Shown here: piece by piece, positions 8,094 to 15,415 of the stretch
How the letters are laid out: every line of letters starts with the position of its first letter
Position numbering within the stretch: position 1 is the first letter of the stretch
Assembly: GCF_900168045.1 (NCBI RefSeq)
Contig: NZ_FUYY01000001.1
Coordinates: 496,001-560,000 of the forward strand
DNA length: 64,000 nucleotides
Origin: Salegentibacter holothuriorum
GTDB lineage: Bacteria; Bacteroidota; Bacteroidia; Flavobacteriales; Flavobacteriaceae
Direction of reading: 5' to 3'
Position numbers and translations under genes: made by a program
The notes under the pieces: model-generated
Databases searched by the model: none
Seen by the model: only the letters and a program-made list of their open reading frames with translations
What the model was told of the DNA's origin: nothing

Positions 8094-9332
8094 ATGAAAA
8101 ACTACATAACTTTGATTTTAATTTTTGCATTAGCTCTTTCGTGCAAACAAAAAGAAAATTCTAAAACAAGCCCAACGAAAGAAAATTCAGCTATAAAGGA
8201 TTCTTTAACTACAGAATTAGAAAAAATCAAGGACAAAAAAAATATTGTAGGATTTTCAGCATCGATTGTCACTGAAAAAGGAATACTGTACAATAAAGGA
8301 TTTGGATATTCGAATGTTGAAACCCAAAAAGAACTCACAGAACATACGATTCAAAATATTGCTTCAATTTCAAAAACCTTAATTGGACTTTCGCTATTCA
8401 AGGCACAAGAAATGGGGAAACTCGAACTTGATGACCCAATAAACAAGTATCTGCCTTTTCAAGTCGTAAATCCATCACATCCAAATATTCCTATCACAAT
8501 TAGACATTTATCCACTCATACATCGACAATAATGGATTCAGATAATTTTTGGGAAAATACATACATTCTCAAGAAAAAAGACCATCCTAAAAGTGTAAGT
8601 GTTTTTGGATATATGAAACCACCAGATTCCAAAACATCGCTTGCGAATTTTCTTGAAAGTTTATTGACAAATAAAGGAAAATTATATATTCCAGATAACT
8701 TCTCTAAAGAAAAACCCGGCGATAAGTTCAGTTACTCAAACCTTGGAGCTACTCTTTGTGCTTTAGTAATAGAATCTGCAACAAAAACACCTTACGACCA
8801 ATTTACACAGGAAAATATTTTGAACCCATTAGAAATGGGAAATTCTGGTTGGTCGATTAAGACTGTGGATTCTACAAAGATTTCAAAATTATATGGCAAC
8901 TACGAAAGTGTATTGGCAGATTACTCTATACTTTCTTATCCAGATGGTGGACTTTTAACAACGAGTAGTGATTTGAGTAAACTTCTAACTGAATTTATAA
9001 AAGGATATGCTGGAAAAGGAACACTTTTAAGTAAAGAAAGCTACAAAAAGTTGTTTGAAAACCAACTATCCGAAAGCCAAATGCCAGAAGGGACAAATGC
9101 TAATTTTGGAATATTCTTGGATTTTTCAAAAGGGTTTATGGAAGATGATTTTAAAACCATTGGACATAGTGGTGGCGATCCAGGAGTTGTTGCGGGAATG
9201 TTTTTCAATCCCGAAACAGGACTTGGACGAATTCTAATCTTGAACACGGACTCGGATTTTGACGACAATGTCATTCCCCAATTTAAAGAAATTTGGAGTA
9301 AACTGAACATCTATGGCAACAAATTAAACTGA
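8094..9332 (+). CDS. Cassette 8: serine beta-lactamase-fold lipoprotein
   Basis: 412 residues. The signal ends LALSC, giving a lipoprotein with the acylated Cys near residue 17. The beta-lactamase/D-Ala-D-Ala carboxypeptidase (class C, S12) catalytic motifs are visible: S91-I-S-K94, Y214-S-N216, and HSGG (near 366) in the place of KTG. The length is typical of class C-like esterase, peptidase or EstB-type serine hydrolases. Family membership does not establish antibiotic hydrolysis; many members act on peptides or esters. Cassette boundary at 8064. Confidence 0.87.
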   Translation: MKNYITLILIFALALSCKQKENSKTSPTKENSAIKDSLTTELEKIKDKKNIVGFSASIVTEKGILYNKGFGYSNVETQKELTEHTIQNIASISKTLIGLSLFKAQEMGKLELDDPINKYLPFQVVNPSHPNIPITIRHLSTHTSTIMDSDNFWENTYILKKKDHPKSVSVFGYMKPPDSKTSLANFLESLLTNKGKLYIPDNFSKEKPGDKFSYSNLGATLCALVIESATKTPYDQFTQENILNPLEMGNSGWSIKTVDSTKISKLYGNYESVLADYSILSYPDGGLLTTSSDLSKLLTEFIKGYAGKGTLLSKESYKKLFENQLSESQMPEGTNANFGIFLDFSKGFMEDDFKTIGHSGGDPGVVAGMFFNPETGLGRILILNTDSDFDDNVIPQFKEIWSKLNIYGNKLN

Positions 9333-9339
9333 AAAGCCA

Positions 9340-9539
9340 GTTGCCAACAATGTATATAAAACATAGCTAATATAGGCTTTATGAGAGGTTTGTGTGCATT
9401 TGCAAAGTCGCCAAATTTTTAAATTTGGCTTTTAAAATATAAAAGATAAAAACAAAACATAAAAATTCGGCTTGTGTATAAACGGAAAGGTCAGCGTCTA
9501 TTTACACGCTACGTTTCATATACGAGACCGTTGTGCAAA
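9340..9539 (+). repeat. attC site 8 (class B)
   Basis: R'' GTTGCCAAC (9340-9348) is the exact complement of GTTGGCAAC at 8063-8071. R' GTTGTGCAAA starts at 9530. Arms GTATATAAAACATAGC and GCTACGTTTCATATAC repeat the class B pattern; relative to site 7 the central four bases changed on both arms (GCTC/GAGC to AAAC/GTTT), so pairing is conserved although sequence is not. The interior again has GTCGCCAAATTTTTAAA and its partner. Confidence 0.85.
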
Positions 9540-9551
9540 AGTTAAAAAAAG

Positions 9552-9935
9552 ATGTATAAATATAGATTTCTACTTTTAATTGGGCTTATAGTTTCTTGCA
9601 GTTCGAACCAGACTGAGTTCGGAAACTCGGAATTACTGCAAAAACATAATCCTATTACCATTTCCGAGTTGAAAGAGAATCCAACTGATTTTGATAATGA
9701 TACTGTGAGACTGGTGGGGGAATTACACCTTGACTTGGAGAACAAAGGGATTTCCTTTGATTCACACAAAATTTGGATTGATTCATTTAAACCCGCATCG
9801 GATCTGGATACCATCTGGGAATATATGAACGGGAAAGAGATTGAAATTATCGGACTGTATCAATCTGGTCACAGCGGACATTTGGGAATTTATGACGGAC
9901 AATTAAAAGAAGTGTATTATATAAAAACCAAGTAA
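9552..9935 (+). CDS. Cassette 9: small OB-like lipoprotein
   Basis: 127 residues with lipoprotein signal (LIGLIVSC, Cys at about 16). The rest is predicted beta-rich: NDTVRLVGELH, a middle KIWIDSF strand, a GKEIEIIGLYQSGHSGHLG segment and a final KEVYYIKT strand, a layout similar to OB-fold lipoproteins. No enzymatic motif; function unknown. Cassette boundary at 9531. Confidence 0.75.
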   Translation: MYKYRFLLLIGLIVSCSSNQTEFGNSELLQKHNPITISELKENPTDFDNDTVRLVGELHLDLENKGISFDSHKIWIDSFKPASDLDTIWEYMNGKEIEIIGLYQSGHSGHLGIYDGQLKEVYYIKTK

Positions 9936-9941
9936 AAAACC

Positions 9942-10075
9942 TTTGCACAACAATATATAAAAACAATGCTCAAACCTGTCTTGAATCGAAAGTCCGTGTC
10001 CACTTGCTTAACTGAGTGTCCTGCGGACAATCAAGCTCACCAGCTCGCACAGTTTTTATACGAGACGTTACCTGC
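9942..10075 (+). repeat. attC site 9 (class C)
   Basis: R'' TTTGCACAAC (9942-9951) is the exact complement of GTTGTGCAAA at 9530-9539. R' GTTACCTGC spans 10067-10075. Arms ATAAAAACAATGC and GCACAGTTTTTAT define a third class. An inner hairpin GTCCTGCGGAC is present. Confidence 0.82.
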
Positions 10076-10108
10076 AAGCTGAAAAAATAAAACACCTAAC
10101 CTAAATAA

Positions 10109-10531
10109 ATGAAACGATATCTATTACTCTTAATGCTGATCATAACATCTTGCAATTTTGGAGAACAAGAGGAGGTAATTGAATACCCTTTTTCAGAACT
10201 GGAAATTTCCACTGTAGAAATGAATAAAGAAAACAACGCTTTAGAGGCTAGTTCAGAGGTTAAGGAGATTGAGAGCTACTTAAAAAATCTCAGTAACAGA
10301 GAACTGATTAAAGGAAAAAGACTGCACGGCGCTGATCGGTTATGTGAAGTAATTTTAAAAAATAATAATGGTAATATTATAATCGTATTTAAGTCTCATA
10401 AAGAAGAAGGTATTACAGCCAGTTTTTTGAAAGAAAATCAAGCTGACAATTTCAGTCATTCTTTGGGAAGGTTATACAATGCTGACCATCTAATGGAACT
10501 TTTACAAAAAAGCGGACTTCCTTGCGGTTAG
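10109..10531 (+). CDS. Cassette 10: hypothetical lipoprotein
   Basis: 140 residues. MLIITSC at residues 9-15 is a lipobox. The mature part is acidic and then ends in a domain without recognisable motifs (LCEVILKNNNGNIIIVFKSH). Function unknown. It opens 41 bases after the cassette boundary at 10068. Confidence 0.7.
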   Translation: MKRYLLLLMLIITSCNFGEQEEVIEYPFSELEISTVEMNKENNALEASSEVKEIESYLKNLSNRELIKGKRLHGADRLCEVILKNNNGNIIIVFKSHKEEGITASFLKENQADNFSHSLGRLYNADHLMELLQKSGLPCG

Positions 10532-10561
10532 GAAAGAAAAATTGAGGGTTAGAAAAAGCCA

Positions 10562-10695
10562 GCAGGTAACAATATATAAAAACAATGCTTAAACCTGTTT
10601 CGATTCAAAAGTTCGTGCTCGCTTGCTGCGCCTGATCGTCCTGCGGACAATCAAGCTGGCCAGCTCGCACTGTTTTTATACGAGACGTTGGCAAC
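10562..10695 (+). repeat. attC site 10 (class C)
   Basis: R'' GCAGGTAAC (10562-10570) is the exact complement of GTTACCTGC at 10067-10075. R' GTTGGCAAC spans 10687-10695. Arms and inner hairpin GTCCTGCGGAC as in site 9, with about ten substitutions over the site. Confidence 0.85.
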
Positions 10696-10827
10696 AAGAA
10701 CGATTGATGATTCAATTTTAAAAGAATATTTTGACTAGGCGGAAAATCATAAAAACCTAATTTTTAATAAATTCTCAAGCAACCAAATCAATCTTGATGG
10801 ATCTTATATAAAAGAGGAAAAAATCTA
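10688..10827 (+). pseudogene. Possible decayed short ORF at head of cassette 11
   Basis: Reading from the cassette boundary, one frame gives protein-like sequence (TIDDSILKEYFD, then a TAG at 10736-10738, then AENHKNLIFNKFSSNQINLD) up to a TAA at 10825-10827. A single stop interrupts an otherwise coherent 45-codon frame. It may be a remnant of a small gene or chance in AT-rich leader DNA. Confidence 0.3.
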
Positions 10828-10879
10828 AATTTATAAATAGAGAAAATTCGAAATTTATCAAATCTAAAATGGAAATATT

Positions 10880-11314
10880 ATGAAAAATATAGGTTTAATA
10901 TTTAGCATTATAATAACCTTAGCTTCATGTAGCAAAAGCGAACAAGATAATCCAACTGATAACTCTATTAATGGGACTTGGCAACTAATAGAGAGAACCG
11001 CAAATAATACTGATGGATCACCAAATGCTTGGGAGCAGGTTGAGAATGGCTACAAAATTACTTTTAACGAAGATTTCACTTATGAATCTGAAATAAATCC
11101 AACTAATTGTAACGAAGTGGTTGAAAGTATTTATCTACTTGAAAATGAGTCCGAATTAAATATTATAGAAATTACTATTACATGCATCAATCCTGAAATA
11201 TCTTTTCAAAGTACTGATTCATATACTTTTGATAAAAACGGTCACTTAATTTTAAAACCTATAGAGCCAGTTTGCCCAGAAGGTTGTGCTTTTAAGTTTA
11301 GGAAAATTGGATAA
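10880..11314 (+). CDS. Cassette 11: lipocalin-like lipoprotein
   Basis: 144 residues. The signal ends TLASC (Cys about 17). NGTWQLIERTANN begins a beta-barrel-like domain of the lipocalin-like/DUF family common in Bacteroidota; four Cys residues follow (PTNC, ITC, VCPEGC) that could form disulfides. Ligand unknown. It lies 190 bases inside the cassette, farther from the boundary than most, after a possible decayed ORF, and about 200 bases without a gene follow it. Confidence 0.75.
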   Translation: MKNIGLIFSIIITLASCSKSEQDNPTDNSINGTWQLIERTANNTDGSPNAWEQVENGYKITFNEDFTYESEINPTNCNEVVESIYLLENESELNIIEITITCINPEISFQSTDSYTFDKNGHLILKPIEPVCPEGCAFKFRKIG

Positions 11315-11513
11315 TTGTAATTTTAATTAATGGAAGAAATTATGAAAAATTGGAAATTTGGATTAAACCAAAAATTTACTCCTTATTATTCCTCTGTTAA
11401 CATAAAATAGAAAAAAGAACTCTAAAAAAGTAGGAGTATATAAAACAAATTTTATAACAAGTTTCGTTTAGATTGAATGCGATTTCAAAACAAAGTTCAG
11501 TAATATCGCTCCA

Positions 11514-11651
11514 GTTGCCAACATTGGTTCATCGCAAATAACGGGTTTAATCGAAAAAGTGTAATTTTAGAAACCAGGAAAGAAAAGAACTAATCCGACA
11601 AGTTTGCGTCCTTACTCCCGCAACTTGCGATAACCGTAACCGTTGGGCAGC
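11514..11651 (+). repeat. attC site 11 (class A)
   Basis: R'' GTTGCCAAC (11514-11522) is the exact complement of GTTGGCAAC at 10687-10695. R' GTTGGGC starts at 11642; it is the only box here that fits the canonical GTTRRRY consensus. Arms return to class A (TGGTTCATCGCAA / TTGCGATAACCG). Confidence 0.85.
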
Positions 11652-11663
11652 ATTCACATAAAT

Positions 11664-12479
11664 ATGGTAAAGAAGATAATAACACTGATTTCAATACTCA
11701 TAATAGGATTTTCTTGTAATAGAAATGACAAATCCGTAGAAACTTCTACTAAAAGAATTGATAATGAAAAACAAGAAGAAATTATTGACAAATATCTGAA
11801 AAATGGTGCTTGGAAATATCAAGTTTATTCACAGGAATGGCAAGATGAAATTGACAAAGGGTTAGAAAAAGATTCTACTATAGCATATTTATGGCAACAA
11901 AAAGCTATGCCATTAATTAAACAAGGAAAATACGAGATTGGTATAGATTATATTGACAATGCAGTTAAATATGATCGAAAAAAGTGGCAAGATTATAGAG
12001 CTTTTACAAAATGTATTTTCGCTAAAACATATAAAGATGCAATAAAAGATTTTGAAGATTACAAAAAGAGGTTCGGATATGGTTACGTAATGGATCATAC
12101 ATATGATTTCTATATAGGACTTTCTCACCTACAATTAAATGAGTTCGAAAAAGCAGAAAAAATATTCCAAGAAGATTATCAATATCAATTAAAAGAGAAT
12201 GGAAAAGAATGGCTGCACCCATTAGATCTATTCTACTTTGGAATAAGTAAGTATGAACTAAGAAAGTACGAAGAAGCAATAAAAATTTTCGATTTAGCTT
12301 TAGAATTATATCCTCAATTTTCAGATGTACAGGTTTATAAAGCAGTCTGTCTAAGAAAATTAGGAAAGCCAGAAGAAGCAAAAATTTATGATAAATTAGC
12401 GGAGAAAAATGGTAGAAATGGATACACTATAAATGAAGATAATGCAATTTATGAAAGATATCCGTATCAGATGAGATAG
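11664..12479 (+). CDS. Cassette 12: TPR-like lipoprotein
   Basis: 271 residues from ATG 11664; the frame is open back to TTG 11643 but the lipobox (IIGFSC, Cys about residue 18) fixes the ATG as the sensible start. The mature part has several helix-turn-helix repeats of TPR type (LWQQKAMPLIKQGKYEIGIDYI, YFGISKYELRKYEEAIKIF, YKAVCLRKLGKPEEAKIYD). Probably an envelope protein of unknown role. Cassette boundary at 11643. Confidence 0.8.
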   Translation: MVKKIITLISILIIGFSCNRNDKSVETSTKRIDNEKQEEIIDKYLKNGAWKYQVYSQEWQDEIDKGLEKDSTIAYLWQQKAMPLIKQGKYEIGIDYIDNAVKYDRKKWQDYRAFTKCIFAKTYKDAIKDFEDYKKRFGYGYVMDHTYDFYIGLSHLQLNEFEKAEKIFQEDYQYQLKENGKEWLHPLDLFYFGISKYELRKYEEAIKIFDLALELYPQFSDVQVYKAVCLRKLGKPEEAKIYDKLAEKNGRNGYTINEDNAIYERYPYQMR

Positions 12480-13545
12480 AACTAAAACGCAGCCCAACAT
12501 CGGTTATAGCACTAAGGACGGGATTAATTATAGAAGCTAGTCTTTTCAAATCACTGCCCCCTCTTCTGTGTAACCTCCATGAACGCATTTTATCGCGTAT
12601 CGCCACTTTGGACTTATTGCTTATGGCCGGTTGAAAGCTGGTAAAATAATCCCCTCGCTTTGTTTTGGCCTTTCGTCTTCTAAACGTATACCCTAGAAAA
12701 TCGAATGCAATAACTGGATAGAACTTGTTTCGACTTTCCTTTCCGCAGTAAACAATCTTTGTTTTCTCCGGATGAAGTTCTAGCCCGCAGGCTTTCAATC
12801 GCTCTTCCAGTTTCTCCTTTAATTCCCGCGCCTGTGCTTCTGTTTTGCAGTGTACCACCCCATCATCGGCATATCTCTCGAATGGACAGTCCGGATATTT
12901 TATCCGTAACCATTCGTCCATACAGTAATGTAAAAAGAGGTTGGCAAGCAGCGGACTAATTACAGACCCCTGAGGCGTCCCTTTTGTTCTTTCTGCAAGA
13001 GTTCCATCGGATTTCTTTACTGGTGTTTTAAGCCACCTTTCAATGTAAAGCAATACCCATTTACAATTGGTGTGTTTCCGCACTGCTTTCATAAGCAGAT
13101 TGTGAGGAATATTGTCGAAGAACCCCTTGATGTCGAGATCCAAGACCCAATCATACTTCCAGCATCTTTTCCTGGTTACCCCTACTGCTTCTATTGCGCT
13201 TTTATTGGGTCGATATCCATAAGAATCCTTATGAAATGTACGATCAATATTTGGCTCCAGATTCAGTGTGACTACCATTTGAGCGATACGATCAGTTATG
13301 GTGGGTATTCCTAGCGGCCGTGCACCTCCTCCTTTCTTTGGTATTTCTACCTGTAATACTGGGGAAGGCATATAACTGCCGGAACTCATCCTATTCCATA
13401 ATCGGTATAGATGATTCCTGCGATCCTCTTCGAAATCTTCCAAGCTCAAGCCGTCCACTCCAGCACTACCGCGGTTTTGTTTTACTCGCTCATAGGCTTT
13501 TTGTACGACAAACTTCGAAATACTAAATGGTTTTGTTTTAATCAT
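12427..13545 (-). pseudogene. ltrA: Group II intron reverse transcriptase/maturase, C-terminally truncated
   Basis: The start ATG at 13545 is preceded by GGAGGT eight bases upstream, preferable to the open frame further back to 13722. The protein has the RT motifs: GSAGVDG near the N-terminus, IPKKGGGARPLGIPT, SYGYRPNKSA, DLDIKGFFDNI, KGTPQGSVISPLLANLFL and the catalytic FERYADDG. At INPVL, where related maturases continue with RGWINYYGRF-like sequence, the intron ends and the frame reads on antisense through attC into the cassette 12 gene until a stop at 12427. The native C-terminus (end of domain X and DNA-binding part) is therefore lost. RT catalytic residues are intact; splicing function is unlikely. 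Confidence 0.85.
12492..12511 (+). repeat. Left part of attC site 12, interrupted by intron
   Basis: R'' GCCCAAC (12492-12498) is the exact complement of GTTGGGC at 11642-11648, followed by the arm CGGTTATAGCA; sequence then switches to the group II intron. The last 15 bases (12497-12511) recur at 14438-14452 on the other side of the intron. Confidence 0.75.
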
Positions 13546-14437
13546 TTCGGTACCTCCTATAGTGTAACCATAGTTTTCTTTGTGATAAAACTGAATAATA
13601 CACCCCCTTCGCTCCGCCTCCATTACAGAGGTTTCAACACTACTACGAGATGTTCCGCCCGCGTGCCTCGCATCGGTACTTTTGCTCTTGTGGGTCTTCC
13701 ACTTGAGGGTTTCCCTTAACATCGAGACGACACGTTCTCACGTTCCGTTTAAATGCCTATAATAGATTCACGCTATCTTTACGCCGGATGCCACGGAAGC
13801 AGTAGTCAGGTTCCCCTTCCATTTTTATCCCAAGGTAAGGTCAAGACCTTGGTTTCAACACCATCTAATCAGCTTTCGACGCTTCTTCAATAGTTTACTT
13901 TCGTTCGTCTCTCTATTACATACTTGACATCTATATGGATGCCTTTTCCTTTATCGCTTCTCACCAGACCTTTTAAGTCCAGCAACATAAAGGCAGTTTG
14001 AAGCCCACGCCTGAACATCGACTCCGAGGGGCCTACCCTCATCATTTAAACAGCACCAAAGTATTTTCACACTTTGTTCGTGACACACTTACCTACGCTG
14101 ACTTCTCCACCAAACCATCCCGTGGCTATGGAGACCTCCCCAGGTAAGAACATCTTCTTTCCCCTGATTCCTGCCGGATCTACTACTTCGGTATTCACTA
14201 AAAGTGTTTCGGACGTTACAATGATGTGCTTGCTCATCCAACCTTCTAGCCTCATATCCGGTTCCTGTTCGTCAGTACCAGGGTTTGTAGTCCCGCTTCC
14301 TTCAGTCCCAACCTCACGGTTGGCAACCTTGCGGCTTACTAATGGTTCAAGGCGTCACCCCTGTCCATAAGGGACTTGCACCCTTTAGATTAATCTTTTA
14401 CCTTTCTGTAAAAAAAAGATGCCCATGCTGGGCACAC
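12512..14437 (-). mobile_element. Group II intron, 3'-truncated, inserted in attC antisense to cassettes
   Basis: On the minus strand the element begins GTGTGCCCAGC at 14437, which fits the GUGYG 5' rule, continues through about 890 bases of structured RNA region (domains I-III) and then an RT/maturase ORF. It should end with domains V and VI and an AY 3' end, but at 12512 the sequence passes straight into attC. The part coding the maturase C-terminus and the catalytic domain V is missing, so self-splicing and mobility are not expected. The element is richer in G and C than the cassettes and has a strong GGAGG site, unlike the host genes, indicating transfer. Domain I looks longer than in group IIC introns, so I do not assign a class. 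Confidence 0.82.
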
Positions 14438-14567
14438 ACATCGGTTATAGCAAATAGCGGGTTTTACCGAAAAAGTGTAATTTTAGAAACCAAGAAACAA
14501 GAGTTCAAGCCGACAAGAACGTGTCCCTACTCCACGCCACTTGCCTTAACCGGAGACCGTTAGCTCC
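14438..14567 (+). repeat. Right part of attC site 12
   Basis: ACATCGGTTATAGCA at 14438-14452 resumes the class A arm, which here reads GGTTATAGC, as on the left side of the intron, not GGTTCATCGC as in other sites. R' GTTAGCTCC spans 14559-14567 and opens the HigBA cassette. Both flanks sharing this variant argues that they are halves of one site. Confidence 0.75.
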
Positions 14568-14610
14568 AATATTTTATCAAGAAAAAAGTTCCCGATTTGG
14601 TAATTTTAAT

Positions 14611-14618
14611 TATCTTTG
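14611..14618 (+). promoter_or_regulatory. Bacteroidota-type -7 element for higBA
   Basis: TATCTTTG matches TAnnTTTG, 18 bases before the higB GTG. I see no good -33 TTTG at the standard distance. An own promoter is expected for a toxin-antitoxin cassette. Confidence 0.4.
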
Positions 14619-14635
14619 TTTTAAAATAATTTAAT

Positions 14636-14929
14636 GTGAGAATTATTGCAAAACGAACCTTACGTGATTTTTGGACAAAACACGCTGATAGTGAACAACA
14701 ATTAAAAGCCTGGTATCGAGAAACAGAAAAAACAGAATGGGAAAATATAAATGATTTAAAAAAAGCCTATCCCAGCGCAAGTATTTTACAAGACAATAGA
14801 TTTGTATTCAATATTAAAGGAAACAACTATAGATTAATTGTAAAATTCAACTTTGAATATCAAGTTTGCTATATAAAATTTATTGGAACTCACGCGGAAT
14901 ATGATAAAATAGACGCTAATAATATTTAA
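14636..14929 (+). CDS. higB: HigB-family toxin (mRNA interferase)
   Basis: 97 residues with the HigB pattern: MRIIAKRTLRDFW, a middle NRFVFNIKGNNYRLIVKF and closing [15 protein letters not shown]. This family are ribosome-dependent RNases of the RelE fold. The GTG start is used because the ATG two bases upstream is followed at once by TGA. The antitoxin follows four bases after the stop, toxin-first order being typical of higBA. Sits 70 bases inside a cassette opened by GTTAGCTCC. Confidence 0.88.
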   Translation: MRIIAKRTLRDFWTKHADSEQQLKAWYRETEKTEWENINDLKKAYPSASILQDNRFVFNIKGNNYRLIVKFNFEYQVCYIKFIGTHAEYDKIDANNI

Positions 14930-14933
14930 AAAA

Positions 14934-15290
14934 ATGAATATAAAACCAATTAGAAACGAAGAAGATTATCAAAATGCTCTTCAAAGACTTGACGATATTT
15001 TTGATGCAAAAAGAGGTACAGAAGAAGGTGACGAACTAGAAATTTTAATTATTCTCGTTGACAATTATGAAAATGAACATTTTCCAATTGGAATGCCAGA
15101 TCCAATAGAAGCTATTAAATTCAGAATGGAACAAATGGGAATGAAACAAAAAGACTTAGCGGAAGTTTTTGGGTTTAAAAGTAGAGTTAGCGAAATTTTA
15201 AACAAGAAAAGAAAACTGACTTTAGAAATGGTAAGAAAGTTGAATACAACATTACATATTCCCACTGAAGTTTTGATCCAAGATTATTAA
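14934..15290 (+). CDS. higA: HigA-family antitoxin
   Basis: 118 residues. The N-terminal half (IRNEEDYQNALQRLDDIF ... [15 protein letters not shown]) is the HigA-specific region and the C-terminal half is an XRE-like helix-turn-helix ([21 protein letters not shown]). It is expected to bind HigB and repress the operon. The cassette's own attC (predicted first box GGAGCTAAC) is not found downstream; within 60 bases the sequence runs into an IS66 element, so the cassette has lost its recombination site. Confidence 0.88.
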   Translation: MNIKPIRNEEDYQNALQRLDDIFDAKRGTEEGDELEILIILVDNYENEHFPIGMPDPIEAIKFRMEQMGMKQKDLAEVFGFKSRVSEILNKKRKLTLEMVRKLNTTLHIPTEVLIQDY

Positions 15291-15415
15291 TCCGAACAAA
15301 AAATGACACTATCCCGCAAAGTGTGTAAATTTAAAATAAAAGTATGCGGCCCACCAACCACATCTTCTAACTTAGTATAATTTTATTTACCTGGCTACCT
15401 TCTGGTAAGCTTGAT

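Noticed and set aside
8094-9332. Antibiotic-resistance beta-lactamase cassette
   Set aside because: The catalytic motifs show only the S12/class C fold. HSGG replaces KTG and such lipoproteins are often esterases or peptidases, so a resistance claim is not supported.
763-11651. Regular repeats with unique spacers, reminiscent of a CRISPR array
   Set aside because: Units are 125-200 bp imperfect palindromes separated by whole genes of 400-1800 bp, with no cas genes.
12759-13719. Plus-strand ORFs opposite the reverse transcriptase
   Set aside because: Antisense shadows of a clear RT coding sequence with YADD and other motifs.
14067-14563. Several overlapping ORFs in the intron's 5' region (both strands)
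   Set aside because: They lie in the structured RNA part of a group II intron, have no protein-like features and overlap one another.
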